From Afipia felis ATCC 53690 (GTDB taxonomy: Bacteria > Pseudomonadota > Alphaproteobacteria > Rhizobiales > Xanthobacteraceae): a stretch of DNA of 64,000 nucleotides. The first letter of the stretch is position 1; every line of letters starts with the position of its first letter. Below are positions 1 to 8,053 of the stretch, piece by piece. The stretch lies in NCBI RefSeq assembly GCF_000314735.2, contig NZ_KB375270.1:2108001-2172000 (forward strand). Reading direction: 5' to 3'. The translations under genes were made by a program, and so were the position numbers. The notes under the pieces were generated by a model. It saw only the letters and a list, made by a program, of their open reading frames with translations. It searched no databases and was not told the DNA's origin.

Positions 1-1193
1 GCAGAGAGACGATTGCGCGCGATCGGATTGCCGAGCAGATGACGCAACAGCGTGACGAACTCGTCGGGATCGCGGGCGAGCAGTGCGCCTTCAGTGCGGT
101 CGAGTTCAGCGTAAAGATTTGCGAAATTGAAAACGTGCGGTCCGTGCAGGATCGCGGCATCGAGCTTCACCGGCTCGATCGGGTTCTGTCCGCCATGCGG
201 AACGAGCGAACCGCCCATGAACACAACCGGCGCGAGACGATAGAACAACCCGAGTTCACCCATCGTGTCGGCAACATAGATGTCGGTATCGGCCGAGGGC
301 AGATCGCCGCGCGAGCGCAGCGCCGTCTGCAGCCGTGCTTTTGCCACCATCTGTGCAATTGCAGACCCACGTTGCGGATGACGTGGCACGATCACCGTCA
401 ACAACGAGGGAATTTCTGCCGCCAGATGGCGATGCGCCTCGATGATGATTTCTTCTTCGCCAGGATGAGTCGAGGCCGCGACGAACACGGTCCGACGCCC
501 TGTCGCTGCCTTCAGTCGATCGAACCTTTCAGGATCCGCGGGCAGCGCTTTGATGTCGAGCTTGAGATTTCCTGAGGTGACGACATTCGGACTACCCAGC
601 GCTGCGAACCGCTCGTGGTCGACATCCGATTGCGTCAGGCACAGATCAAAGCACGACAGCAGCGTACCGATGGTAACGCGCGCCTTGCGCCAGCGCGGGA
701 ACGAGCGCGGCGACATCCGCCCGTTGATGAGTGCCAACGGAATCCGCCGCTGCGACGCCGACAGCAAGAGGTTGGGCCAAAGATCGGACTCGATGAAAAG
801 CCCGAGCCCTGGCTTCCAGTGATCGAGGAAGCGCGCAACGTACGCCGGTACATCGTAGGGAATGAACTGATGGATAACATCCGGCGGAAAACGCCGCGCG
901 ACAATGTCGGCAGACGTCCTGGTGCCCGAGGTGAGCAGAATGCGCAGATTGAGCGCACGCAGCCGGTCGATAAGCTCGGCCGCCGCCAGCACCTCACCGA
1001 CGCTCGCACCGTGAATCCAGACGAGCGGCCCGGGCGGGCGTTCCACGCCGGCAAATCCCCGGCGTTCACCGACACGTGCGGGATCTTCCTTGCCCTGCTT
1101 CAGCCTGCGTCCGATGAGTAGGCTCGCGAGAGGCGCGGCCAGAGCCGAGGCTCGCCGGTAAACACCAAGCGTCACCGGCAAGGCTTCAGCCAT
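1..1193 (-). CDS. kdtA: 3-deoxy-D-manno-octulosonic acid transferase, C-terminus cut by window edge
   Basis: Transfers Kdo from CMP-Kdo to lipid A precursor at the inner membrane. I read the frame from an ATG at 1193 to base 1, about 397 residues, with no stop, so only the last residues lie outside. The N-terminal domain carries HGASVGE near residues 61-67, which holds the catalytic Glu of the WaaA family. Further on are PRHPQRG and a glycine-rich stretch with NPIEP typical of the C-terminal Rossmann domain. The start overlaps the end of the DUF374 acyltransferase gene by 8 bases, so it is the last visible gene of a minus-strand envelope operon. Confidence 0.93.
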   Translation of the reverse strand, partial: MAEALPVTLGVYRRASALAAPLASLLIGRRLKQGKEDPARVGERRGFAGVERPPGPLVWIHGASVGEVLAAAELIDRLRALNLRILLTSGTRTSADIVARRFPPDVIHQFIPYDVPAYVARFLDHWKPGLGLFIESDLWPNLLLSASQRRIPLALINGRMSPRSFPRWRKARVTIGTLLSCFDLCLTQSDVDHERFAALGSPNVVTSGNLKLDIKALPADPERFDRLKAATGRRTVFVAASTHPGEEEIIIEAHRHLAAEIPSLLTVIVPRHPQRGSAIAQMVAKARLQTALRSRGDLPSADTDIYVADTMGELGLFYRLAPVVFMGGSLVPHGGQNPIEPVKLDAAILHGPHVFNFANLYAELDRTEGALLARDPDEFVTLLRHLLGNPIARNRLS

Positions 1194-1899
1194 TGAGTCC
1201 CTCATCGGGATGGCCGACCCGCGTATAGGCAAGACGGTTCACGCCATTGAGCGCGTCTTCGAGCTGTTGGCGCAGGATTTCCATTGCGGCGTCATCGGCA
1301 TCGGCCGGCACATGAATGAGGTCGCCAGCTGCCATGATCCCGCGTCCGAACGGCAGGTTGATCACTGAGCGGTCCCAGTTCTTCAGGCGTTTGAAGCGGC
1401 TGGTCGCAATCGCGACCGGCAGGATCGGCCGCCCGGATTCGCGCGCCAGCATGATGACGCCGAGACCAGCCTTGCGCGCGACCTTCGGCACGTCGGCGGT
1501 CAGCGCCATGTTGATGTTGTCGTCCAGCGTGCGCAGCATCATCTTGAAGGCAGCAACGCCACCCTTGCGGTGAAACTCGGAGCCATGATCGCCGGACCCG
1601 CGCACGGTGCCGACATCGAGCCGTTCGGCGGCAATCGCGTTGATCTCGCCGTCGCGGTGACGCGAGATCAAGACCTTGGCGGGATATTTCTTCTTCTTCA
1701 AGAACGGCATCATGAAATGCTGTCCGTGCCAGAACGCAACAATCACCGGCATATAATGCTCGGCTTGCTCATAGACATCCGGCGGCTCGTATTCGAACCT
1801 GTTGGTCCACCACACTAACCGCAGGAACTCGGCCGCGAGAAAACCCACGGTCTGCTGCACCCAGCCGGCTCGGCCCAATTTACGAAGCGACAATTTCAA
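1186..1899 (-). CDS. Lysophospholipid acyltransferase family protein (DUF374)
   Basis: 237 residues beginning at a TTG that overlaps the stop of the DUF4170 gene (TTGA), suggesting coupled translation. The segment WHGQHF near residue 57 resembles the His-containing block of glycerolipid acyltransferases, and DUF374 members next to kdtA are usually taken to act on lipid A or phospholipids. RDGEINA and ALTADVPK are further conserved blocks. Position between DUF4170 and kdtA supports a role in LPS or outer-membrane lipid synthesis, but the acyl acceptor cannot be deduced from sequence. Membrane-associated, facing the cytoplasm, by family analogy. Confidence 0.85.
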   Translation of the reverse strand: MKLSLRKLGRAGWVQQTVGFLAAEFLRLVWWTNRFEYEPPDVYEQAEHYMPVIVAFWHGQHFMMPFLKKKKYPAKVLISRHRDGEINAIAAERLDVGTVRGSGDHGSEFHRKGGVAAFKMMLRTLDDNINMALTADVPKVARKAGLGVIMLARESGRPILPVAIATSRFKRLKNWDRSVINLPFGRGIMAAGDLIHVPADADDAAMEILRQQLEDALNGVNRLAYTRVGHPDEGLNG

Positions 1900-2141
1900 T
1901 GTCCGGTTTTCGAATCGTGTCCGGGATCGAGCAGACGGTGAATATGCACGATGAAATACCGCATATGAGCATTATCGACGGTTTGCTGCGCCTTCGCCTT
2001 CCACGCCTGGTAAGCAGCGGCATAATTCGGGAACAAGCCCACAGTCTCGACCTTCGATAAGTCCTTGAAGGTCGTGCCATCGAGTTCGGAAACCTCTCCG
2101 CCGATGACAAGGTGCAGCAATTGCGGTGCGGGATCCGACAT
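1896..2141 (-). CDS. DUF4170 family protein
   Basis: 81 residues from the ATG at 2141 (MSDPAPQLLH). An upstream in-frame ATG at 2186 would add 15 residues with no resemblance to the family start. It is a small cytoplasmic protein containing VGLFPNYAAAYQAWKA, a motif I associate with DUF4170. No catalytic residues are evident. It lies between the inositol-phosphatase family gene and the DUF374 acyltransferase, 41 bases and 4 bases of overlap respectively, so it is likely cotranscribed. Function unknown; small proteins of this family are regularly found in this operon in Rhizobiales (recalled, not checked). Confidence 0.8.
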   Translation of the reverse strand: MSDPAPQLLHLVIGGEVSELDGTTFKDLSKVETVGLFPNYAAAYQAWKAKAQQTVDNAHMRYFIVHIHRLLDPGHDSKTGH

Positions 2142-2182
2142 GATGGCCCTTAGAAACACGGACCGGAGCGGTAATTCAAGCC

Positions 2183-2998
2183 TCAAATAGACGCATTGGC
2201 ATTAAAAACCGGCTTGCGGGCGAGAGTTTCCAGAAGAAGCCGATGCCGGGGCAGGCCCGCCGCCACCAGCGTGCCGTGAGCCACTTCGGGGCAATTATAC
2301 CGGAGGCTTCCCCCATCCAGTTCGGTCATGGCGCCACCCGCTTCACTGATGATGAGATCGGCAGCCGCGACATCCCAGTCGCGGCTGTGGCCACCCGCGA
2401 AGGCCACATCGAGGGCGCCATTTGCGACACGGCACATCCGCAATGCGAGCGAGCCGATGCGCGGATAGCCGGCGGTGCCGCTCGCGATTTTCGCCACGCG
2501 GTCGAGGATCGACTGGGGCGCCGCAATCCGAGTCAGGTCGAGGTCGGTGCCGGAGGTCGCATTGATCGCGCTTGCGTTGAGGGTCGCACCCTTGTCGCGT
2601 TCAGCGAGATAGAATTCATCGCTCATCGGCGCGTAGACGCAACCCAGCACCGGAATTCCATGCTGGACCAAGGCTACACTGATCGACCAGTCCTTGCGCT
2701 TGTTCAGAAACGCGCGAGTGCCGTCAATCGGGTCGACCACCCAGACACGGGATTTGTCGAGACGCGCGGAATCGTCCGCGCTTTCTTCCGACAGCCAGCC
2801 ATAGTCCGGATTGAACGAGCGCAGCCGTTCTTCGAGAAAATCGTTGACCGCAATGTCAGCGTCGGAAACCGGCGACGAAGCGCCCTTGATCCAGCTCTTC
2901 ACGCCGGCGCCGAACATGCCGGTCGCGAGCTCGCCGGCTTCGCGCAAGGTGTTTGCGAGAAGCGCCGCCTCGGCTGCGAAGTCGTCAGCGCCCGGCAA
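2183..2998 (-). CDS. Inositol monophosphatase family protein, CysQ-like 3'(2'),5'-bisphosphate nucleotidase
   Basis: 271 residues of the Mg-dependent, Li-sensitive phosphatase superfamily. The metal site is visible: EE in WLSEES near residue 71, DPIDGT near residue 92, and WDVAAADLI near residue 209. Family members hydrolyse inositol-1-phosphate or 3'-phosphoadenosine 5'-phosphate; the annotation of homologues in this operon is often CysQ. It overlaps the upstream PmbA-type gene by 14 bases, so the two are cotranscribed. A second member of the superfamily sits at 61694-62485. Substrate is not settled by sequence. Confidence 0.85.
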   Translation of the reverse strand: MPGADDFAAEAALLANTLREAGELATGMFGAGVKSWIKGASSPVSDADIAVNDFLEERLRSFNPDYGWLSEESADDSARLDKSRVWVVDPIDGTRAFLNKRKDWSISVALVQHGIPVLGCVYAPMSDEFYLAERDKGATLNASAINATSGTDLDLTRIAAPQSILDRVAKIASGTAGYPRIGSLALRMCRVANGALDVAFAGGHSRDWDVAAADLIISEAGGAMTELDGGSLRYNCPEVAHGTLVAAGLPRHRLLLETLARKPVFNANASI

Positions 2999-4406
2999 TC
3001 GTCAACCCCTCGATCCGCACGGTCGGAGAGTTCACGCCATATTTGAAAACGAGATCGTTCGCCGGCCGCATCGATTTGAAGATGTCGAACAGATGACCCG
3101 CGATCGTGACCTCGCTCACGGCATAAGTGAGTTTGCCGTTCTCGATCCAGAAACCCGAAGCGCCGCGACTGTAATCACCGGTGACGCCGTTGACGCCGGA
3201 ACCGATCAGGTCGGTGATGTAGAAGCCCTCCTTGATATCGGACATCAATTCTTCCGGCGTCATCTCACCAGGCTCGAGATGCAGATTGTACGCCCCGGGC
3301 GATGGCGACGATGACACGCCGCGATGAGCGTGACCGGTCGTGGTCATGCCGAGTTCGCGTGCGGTCGCACAATCGAGAAGCCACGTGGTCAGCACGCCCT
3401 CATCCACGATCGCGTGCCGTTTAACCGCCACGCCCTCCGCGTCGAAGGTCTGCGAGCGCAGGCCGCGCACCCGCAGCGGATCGTCGATGATGCGGATGCG
3501 CTTGTCGAACAATTGCTGCCCAAGTCTGTCCTTGAGGAAACTCGTCTTGCGCGCGACGGATGCACCATTCGCAGCACCGACGAGATGCCCGATCAGCGAA
3601 CCCGCCACCCGCGGATCGAACACCACCGGCGCCTTGCAGGTGGCGACCTTGCGCGGATTGATGCGGGCGACGGCGCGCTCGCCGGCACTGCGGCCGATGT
3701 CGCGCGGCGAGGCAAGGTCGGAGCCGTGAATGGCCGAGGTGAAATCGTAATCGCGCTCCATGCCGGTGCCCTCACCCGCAATCGCGGTCATTGAGACGCC
3801 CTGGCTGGAACGCAAGTAAGCGCCATGAAATCCGGTGCTGGTCACAAGCACCATGCCGCCAATGCCGGACGAGGCCGACGCGCCGCTGGATTTGGTGACG
3901 CCCTTCACCGCGAGCGCGGCAGCTTCCGCCTCATGGGCGCGACGCTCAAGTTCATCGAGCGAAGGTACATTGCGATCGAGCAGATCGAGATCGGGAAAGT
4001 CTTTCGCGAGCAGCGCCGGATCGGCAAGCCCCACAAATGCATCCTCCGGCGCGACTTTCGCCATCGCCACCGCGCGCACGGCGAGCGTGGCGACATTGTC
4101 TCCGCTGATGTCGTTGGTGGAGACGACCGCCTGCCGTTTGCCGACCAGAACCCGCAGGCCGACATCGTCGCCCTCAGAACGCTCCGATTCCTCGACACGG
4201 CCATCGCGGATTTCCACGCCTTGCGAGACACCGCGTACCGCCACCGCATCGGCAGCATCCGCGCCTGCTTTCTTCGCGGCCTCGACAAGACGCTGCGCAA
4301 TATCGGTGAGCGCGCTCTGGTCGAGCAGATTGGTGACGGATGGAGAGGGCGAGGCGGCTTTGTTGGAAGGAGAAACCGAAGATGCTGCGTTTGGTGAAGA
4401 GTTCAC
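2985..4406 (-). CDS. TldD/PmbA family protein, PmbA (TldE) type
   Basis: 473 residues from a GTG at 4406 preceded by AGGA. The family forms TldD/TldE heterodimers that degrade unfolded peptides and mature modified peptides such as microcin B17. No HExxxH zinc motif of TldD is present, and the C-terminal half (YNLHLEPGEMTPEEL, DYSRGASGFWIENG) fits the non-catalytic PmbA/TldE subunit. The first 30 residues are Ser/Pro/Ala-rich and probably disordered. First gene of a minus-strand operon leading to kdtA; no TldD partner lies in the window, so the partner must be encoded elsewhere. Confidence 0.87.
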   Translation of the reverse strand: MNSSPNAASSVSPSNKAASPSPSVTNLLDQSALTDIAQRLVEAAKKAGADAADAVAVRGVSQGVEIRDGRVEESERSEGDDVGLRVLVGKRQAVVSTNDISGDNVATLAVRAVAMAKVAPEDAFVGLADPALLAKDFPDLDLLDRNVPSLDELERRAHEAEAAALAVKGVTKSSGASASSGIGGMVLVTSTGFHGAYLRSSQGVSMTAIAGEGTGMERDYDFTSAIHGSDLASPRDIGRSAGERAVARINPRKVATCKAPVVFDPRVAGSLIGHLVGAANGASVARKTSFLKDRLGQQLFDKRIRIIDDPLRVRGLRSQTFDAEGVAVKRHAIVDEGVLTTWLLDCATARELGMTTTGHAHRGVSSSPSPGAYNLHLEPGEMTPEELMSDIKEGFYITDLIGSGVNGVTGDYSRGASGFWIENGKLTYAVSEVTIAGHLFDIFKSMRPANDLVFKYGVNSPTVRIEGLTIAGR

Positions 4407-4676
4407 GAACGGAATCCTGCCGCTTGGGTTGATATGCGTTAAGGATGAGATGTGCCTGTTTTATGCGGACTGCAAGCATTCCATCGCCAGAACTTACAAT
4501 ATTTCTTGAATGGGCAAGGTCTCGTCAATCATGTCGGCCAACCTCTTATCAAGCATGCGAATCGAAGCGACGCCTGCAACATCCGATTAACCAGCAATCT
4601 TAAGCGAATTCGGAGCCGCGCCTGACATCCTCCTCGCATCGACCGGGAAAATAATCCCGGCGGGGAGACTAAAAAC

Positions 4677-5207
4677 GTGAGGCGTCAATACGGACTAAGC
4701 GGGGTTCAACCCGCCGGGTCGAGCCGCGATCTGCGGCTCGACCCTCTTTCCTTGCCAGCCCGGTTTGAAGCGCGCGACGGTCGCGCCGATGGCGGTGCGC
4801 GGCAGATCGAAATCAATCGCGAGCGCGTTGTCGTGCGCCGCATGGTGCGCGGCATGCGCATGACGCTGCAACTGCGCATGCCGGAATTCCTCGGCATCGT
4901 GCGGCGGCAGACGGAGGACGCCGAAGCGCTGGTGCTGATCCATCGCGATCCGTCGTTGTCCGTGCCGTTGTTTCTCAGCACCGATACAGACGAGATCGAG
5001 CGTCAGTGGTCGGCCTGGAGCGAGGCGCTGGCATTGCCACAGGTCGAAGAAGAAGGCGAAGCCACGGGCGAACCTGCGCCGCGACGCCGCCGCCACAACG
5101 TCATCCGCATCCGCAGGCCGCGTTTCCTGACGCGGCGCAAGGCAGGCCGCGCGGCATCCGAGCCGACTGTGCATCACGGCGAGCGCGAGATCATCGCCCG
5201 GAACTGA
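4677..5207 (+). CDS. DUF6101 family protein
   Basis: 176 residues from GTG at 4677, preceded by GGGGAG at an 8-base distance, which decides the start. The protein has a basic, arginine-rich C-terminal third (RRRRHNVIRIRRPRF) and a central block REVVVRR-like segment (RERVVVRRMVRGMRM) with PxxFLGI downstream, which I recognise from DUF6101 of Bradyrhizobium relatives. No signal peptide or membrane segment. It stands alone between two minus-strand genes, with a 270-base upstream region shared with the divergent PmbA-type gene. Function unknown. Confidence 0.72.
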   Translation: MRRQYGLSGVQPAGSSRDLRLDPLSLPARFEARDGRADGGARQIEINRERVVVRRMVRGMRMTLQLRMPEFLGIVRRQTEDAEALVLIHRDPSLSVPLFLSTDTDEIERQWSAWSEALALPQVEEEGEATGEPAPRRRRHNVIRIRRPRFLTRRKAGRAASEPTVHHGEREIIARN

Positions 5208-5227
5208 TTGAAACAGACAGTGCGGGC

Positions 5228-6178
5228 TTAACCCCAGGCCCGCATCAGCGCGTCGATCACAAGGCCCGCGAACAGAAGCAATCCCGCATCGCGGTTGCCG
5301 AGAAACAAACGCAGGCACAGCCGGGAATCCGCGATCCTCAGGCGGACGATTTGCGACACCAGATGTGTAGCGAACGCCGCAAGTCCGAGCCAGGCAATCA
5401 AGCCTGCTTCCGCGGACCACAGCGCGATGCCGATCAGCGTCACGGCAAGTCCATAGAACAGCGTAAGCCAGTTTCGCGTATTCTTGCCGAACAGAAGCGC
5501 GGTCGATTTCACGCCGATCAATGCATCATCGTCAGTGTCCTGATGAGCATAGATCGTGTCGTAACCGATCACCCAGGCGATTGAGCCCGTATAGAGCCAT
5601 AACGCCGCCGCATCGATCCGCGCGAGAATGACCGCGAAGCCCATCAGCGCGCCCCATGAAAACGCAAGGCCGAGCACTGCCTGCGGCCAGTAGGTAATGC
5701 GCTTCATGAAAGGATAGACCACGATCACGATCAGCGAGGCAACGCCGGTCGCGACCGCGAACCAGTTGAACTGTAACAGCACCGCAAGCCCGACGAGCAA
5801 TTGCAGCGCAAGGAAGCCCGCGGCCTGCTTCACCGTTACCTGACCCGCCGGAATAGGGCGCGAACGCGTGCGCTCGACACGGCCATCGAGATCGCGGTCG
5901 GTGATGTCGTTCCAGGTGCAGCCAGCGCCGCGCATCGCCAAGGCGCCGATCGCAAACAGCACAAGCGTGGACGGAAGATGAGATAGATCGCCCGCGACGC
6001 CGGCCGCGAGCGCCGCCGACCACAGGCACGGCATCAGCAACAGCCATGTCCCGATCGGCCGGTCCATCCGCGCCAGCCGCAGATAAGGCCGCGCCCACAG
6101 CGGCGCGTGGGTATCGACCCAGTTCGCCGTCGCATCGGCCACGGGCGCGCTGAAATCTATCATGGGAGAGAAAACCAT
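5228..6178 (-). CDS. ubiA: 4-hydroxybenzoate polyprenyltransferase
   Basis: 316 residues. Attaches the polyprenyl tail to 4-hydroxybenzoate in ubiquinone synthesis, in the inner membrane. The first Asp-rich motif NDITDRDLDGRVERT with RSRPIPAG (about residues 92-115) is diagnostic; the second, DTIYAHQDTDDD, is near residue 206. Several hydrophobic helices follow the pattern of UbiA. Two possible starts, ATG at 6178 and ATG at 6163; neither has a clear ribosome binding site, so the longer is listed. Convergent with the DUF6101 gene; no other ubi gene is visible nearby. Confidence 0.95.
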   Translation of the reverse strand: MVFSPMIDFSAPVADATANWVDTHAPLWARPYLRLARMDRPIGTWLLLMPCLWSAALAAGVAGDLSHLPSTLVLFAIGALAMRGAGCTWNDITDRDLDGRVERTRSRPIPAGQVTVKQAAGFLALQLLVGLAVLLQFNWFAVATGVASLIVIVVYPFMKRITYWPQAVLGLAFSWGALMGFAVILARIDAAALWLYTGSIAWVIGYDTIYAHQDTDDDALIGVKSTALLFGKNTRNWLTLFYGLAVTLIGIALWSAEAGLIAWLGLAAFATHLVSQIVRLRIADSRLCLRLFLGNRDAGLLLFAGLVIDALMRAWG

Positions 6179-6202
6179 CCGGCCCTGCAGGCCAGCGATG
6201 CC

Positions 6203-6925
6203 TCAGCGCGCAAGCACATTGCCGCTCAAGGTGTCGAAGGTCGAGCCGCCATTGCGCTTGGTTGGCTTCGCCTCGGGCAATTCCACGGAAGAGCCGAGCG
6301 CCTCGCTGAGGCTCATCGCCCCTCCTCCGCGCGGCCCACGAGCCTGCTGCTCAGCCGCATTACAGACCTTCGCGCGCATCTGTTCGGTGCCCTTGTGGCC
6401 CTGCATCATCTGCTGCCCGACCTGAGGGGGAATGCCGCAACGCTGCGAGTTGGTCTCGATATATTTGATCATCTTGAGTTCGGACTGCACGAAGGCGCCG
6501 AGCGCCTTGCAGGCCTCACTCGCGGGCGCCTTACGCTTGCCGAGCGCCTTGATGACCTCGGCGCGCTTTTCGGCTTCCTGCTTCAGCGGCGTGAAACCCT
6601 TCATGCAATCCGCCTGATTGCCACCGCCCGCCCCCGGGGCCGGCCCTGGCGGGGGACCAGCTGGAGCAGCGGAGAAGCCCTGCCCCATCGGGGCCACGCC
6701 TTGAGAAGGAAACGCGAGCGGCGTGTTCAGCGGCTTCATCGGCGCACTGCCGCTAATCGGCGGAAATCCTGCGGTGTTCGCCTGCTGCGGCGCCGGCGCA
6801 GCCGTCTGACCGGGCAGCGGCGCGGGAAATGCCATCTGCGCAGACACGGATGCCGATCCGACCGAGGCAAGCGCGCAGGCCGATACGACGGCAAGTGTCC
6901 AACGCGGCAAGCAAGATGAGATCAC
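6203..6925 (-). CDS. Secreted protein of unknown function
   Basis: 240 residues. An N-terminal signal peptide ends near residue 29 (ASVSA). Residues 30-105 are Pro/Ala/Gly-rich and probably disordered. The C-terminal half holds four cysteines spread over a helical region (DCMKGF, ACKALG, RCGIPP, VCNAAE) and could form a compact disulphide-bonded domain in the periplasm. It lies 24 bases upstream of ubiA on the same strand. I recognise no domain; similar proteins occur beside ubiA/rsmE in relatives (recalled). Likely structural or protein-binding rather than enzymatic, but this is a guess. Confidence 0.7.
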   Translation of the reverse strand: MISSCLPRWTLAVVSACALASVGSASVSAQMAFPAPLPGQTAAPAPQQANTAGFPPISGSAPMKPLNTPLAFPSQGVAPMGQGFSAAPAGPPPGPAPGAGGGNQADCMKGFTPLKQEAEKRAEVIKALGKRKAPASEACKALGAFVQSELKMIKYIETNSQRCGIPPQVGQQMMQGHKGTEQMRAKVCNAAEQQARGPRGGGAMSLSEALGSSVELPEAKPTKRNGGSTFDTLSGNVLAR

Positions 6926-7097
6926 GGCATTCCTCCGGCTGCGGCTTTCGCCTGCGCCTGCTTTTACGATTCCGGGTCGACCTTAACAACCCGCCGAATC
7001 AGGCAATAGCGCGGCGCTTGGGCGCATTCGGCGGCTATTTGGGCCGATTCAACGGGTTTTCTCACGCAGTTCCATGATCTAAAACACCGACACTCCA

Positions 7098-7856
7098 ATG
7101 ACGCAGCGCGATTTCAAAAGCCCCCGTCTGTTCGTCGATGCGCCGCTCGATTCGGGCGGTCGCGTGCCGCTCGCGCGCGAGCAGGGCCATTATCTTGGCA
7201 ACGTGCTGCGGCTCGGAGCCGGTGACAGCATTCTGGTGTTCAACGGCCGCGATGGCGAATGGCGCGCCGGGATCGAAGGCCGCAAGCGCCTCGAACATCT
7301 TACCCTCATCGAGCAGACCCGGCCGCAAGAGATGTCCTGCGACCTGCATCTGCTGTTTGCACCGCTCAAGCACGCCCGGCTCGATTACATGGTGCAGAAA
7401 GCGGTCGAGATGGGAGCGAGCCTGCTCGCACCAACGCTGACGCAGTTCACGCAGGTCTCGCGCGTCAACACGGAGCGCATGCGCGCCAATGCCATCGAGG
7501 CCGCCGAACAATGTGGCATCCTTAATCTGCCCGAGATCCATGAGCCGCAGCCGCTGGCGCGCCGCCTCACCGAACGCGATGGCCAGCGCCTTCTGATTTT
7601 CTGCGACGAGGCCGCGCCGCAGGCCGATCCGCTCAAAGCTCTCGCCTCGGAGTCTGAAAAGGCGGGCGGCGTCGATGTCCTGATCGGACCGGAGGGCGGC
7701 TTTTCCGAAGAGGAGCGCGCCCTGCTGCTGCACCAGCCGCGCCTCGTCCGACTCTCGCTTGGACCGCGCATCCTGCGGGCCGATACCGCCGCCGTAGCCG
7801 CGATGGCACTGACCCAGGCAGCGCTCGGCGATTGGAACACACGTCTCGGCGAATAG
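7098..7856 (+). CDS. rsmE: 16S rRNA (uracil(1498)-N(3))-methyltransferase
   Basis: 252 residues. SAM-dependent SPOUT methyltransferase acting on U1498 of 16S rRNA in the 30S subunit. The deep trefoil-knot motifs are visible: IGPEGGFSEEE near residue 196 and LGPRILRADTA near residue 221. The N-terminal PUA-like domain covers roughly the first 70 residues (RVPLAREQGHYLGNVLRLGAGD). Length is normal for the family. Divergent from the secreted protein gene upstream; 197 bases separate it from the TonB receptor, and a GGCGGC/GCCGCC hairpin at 7861-7881 follows its stop. Confidence 0.95.
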   Translation: MTQRDFKSPRLFVDAPLDSGGRVPLAREQGHYLGNVLRLGAGDSILVFNGRDGEWRAGIEGRKRLEHLTLIEQTRPQEMSCDLHLLFAPLKHARLDYMVQKAVEMGASLLAPTLTQFTQVSRVNTERMRANAIEAAEQCGILNLPEIHEPQPLARRLTERDGQRLLIFCDEAAPQADPLKALASESEKAGGVDVLIGPEGGFSEEERALLLHQPRLVRLSLGPRILRADTAAVAAMALTQAALGDWNTRLGE

Positions 7857-7995
7857 CCGTGGCGGCAGATTTCAGGCCGCCGTGACATCCCCGTAGGGCG
7901 GGCCGACCATTCTCGTCGCCCGGGTTCGTCCGCTCCACCCCCAATCCAGCAGCCGTGCGCCAAACAGCCGCGCCAAATGCGGCCCTCACCATTAT

Positions 7996-8016
7996 TGCAA
8001 ATGATTTTCAACTGCA
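7996..8016. promoter_or_regulatory. Fur-family type operator upstream of TonB receptor
   Basis: A 21-base imperfect palindrome with dyad TGCA-2-TGA-3-TCA-2-TGCA, ending 37 bases before the receptor ATG. The centre AATGATTTTCA resembles classical Fur, Mur or Zur boxes. A TATATG at 8020-8025 could be a -10 element just downstream, so a repressor bound here would block transcription. Which regulator uses it (Fur/Mur, Zur or another) cannot be read from the sequence. Confidence 0.6.
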
Positions 8017-8053
8017 TCATATATGCAATTAGGAATTAATCGCAGAATGTAGC

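Noticed and set aside
4590..4616. TTAA pair upstream of the DUF6101 gene as a CtrA box
   Set aside because: The two TTAA blocks are nine bases apart, not seven, and flanking bases do not match the consensus.
7861..7881. GGCGGC/GCCGCC hairpin after rsmE as a factor-independent terminator
   Set aside because: Six-base stem without a T tract; kept only as a remark under rsmE.
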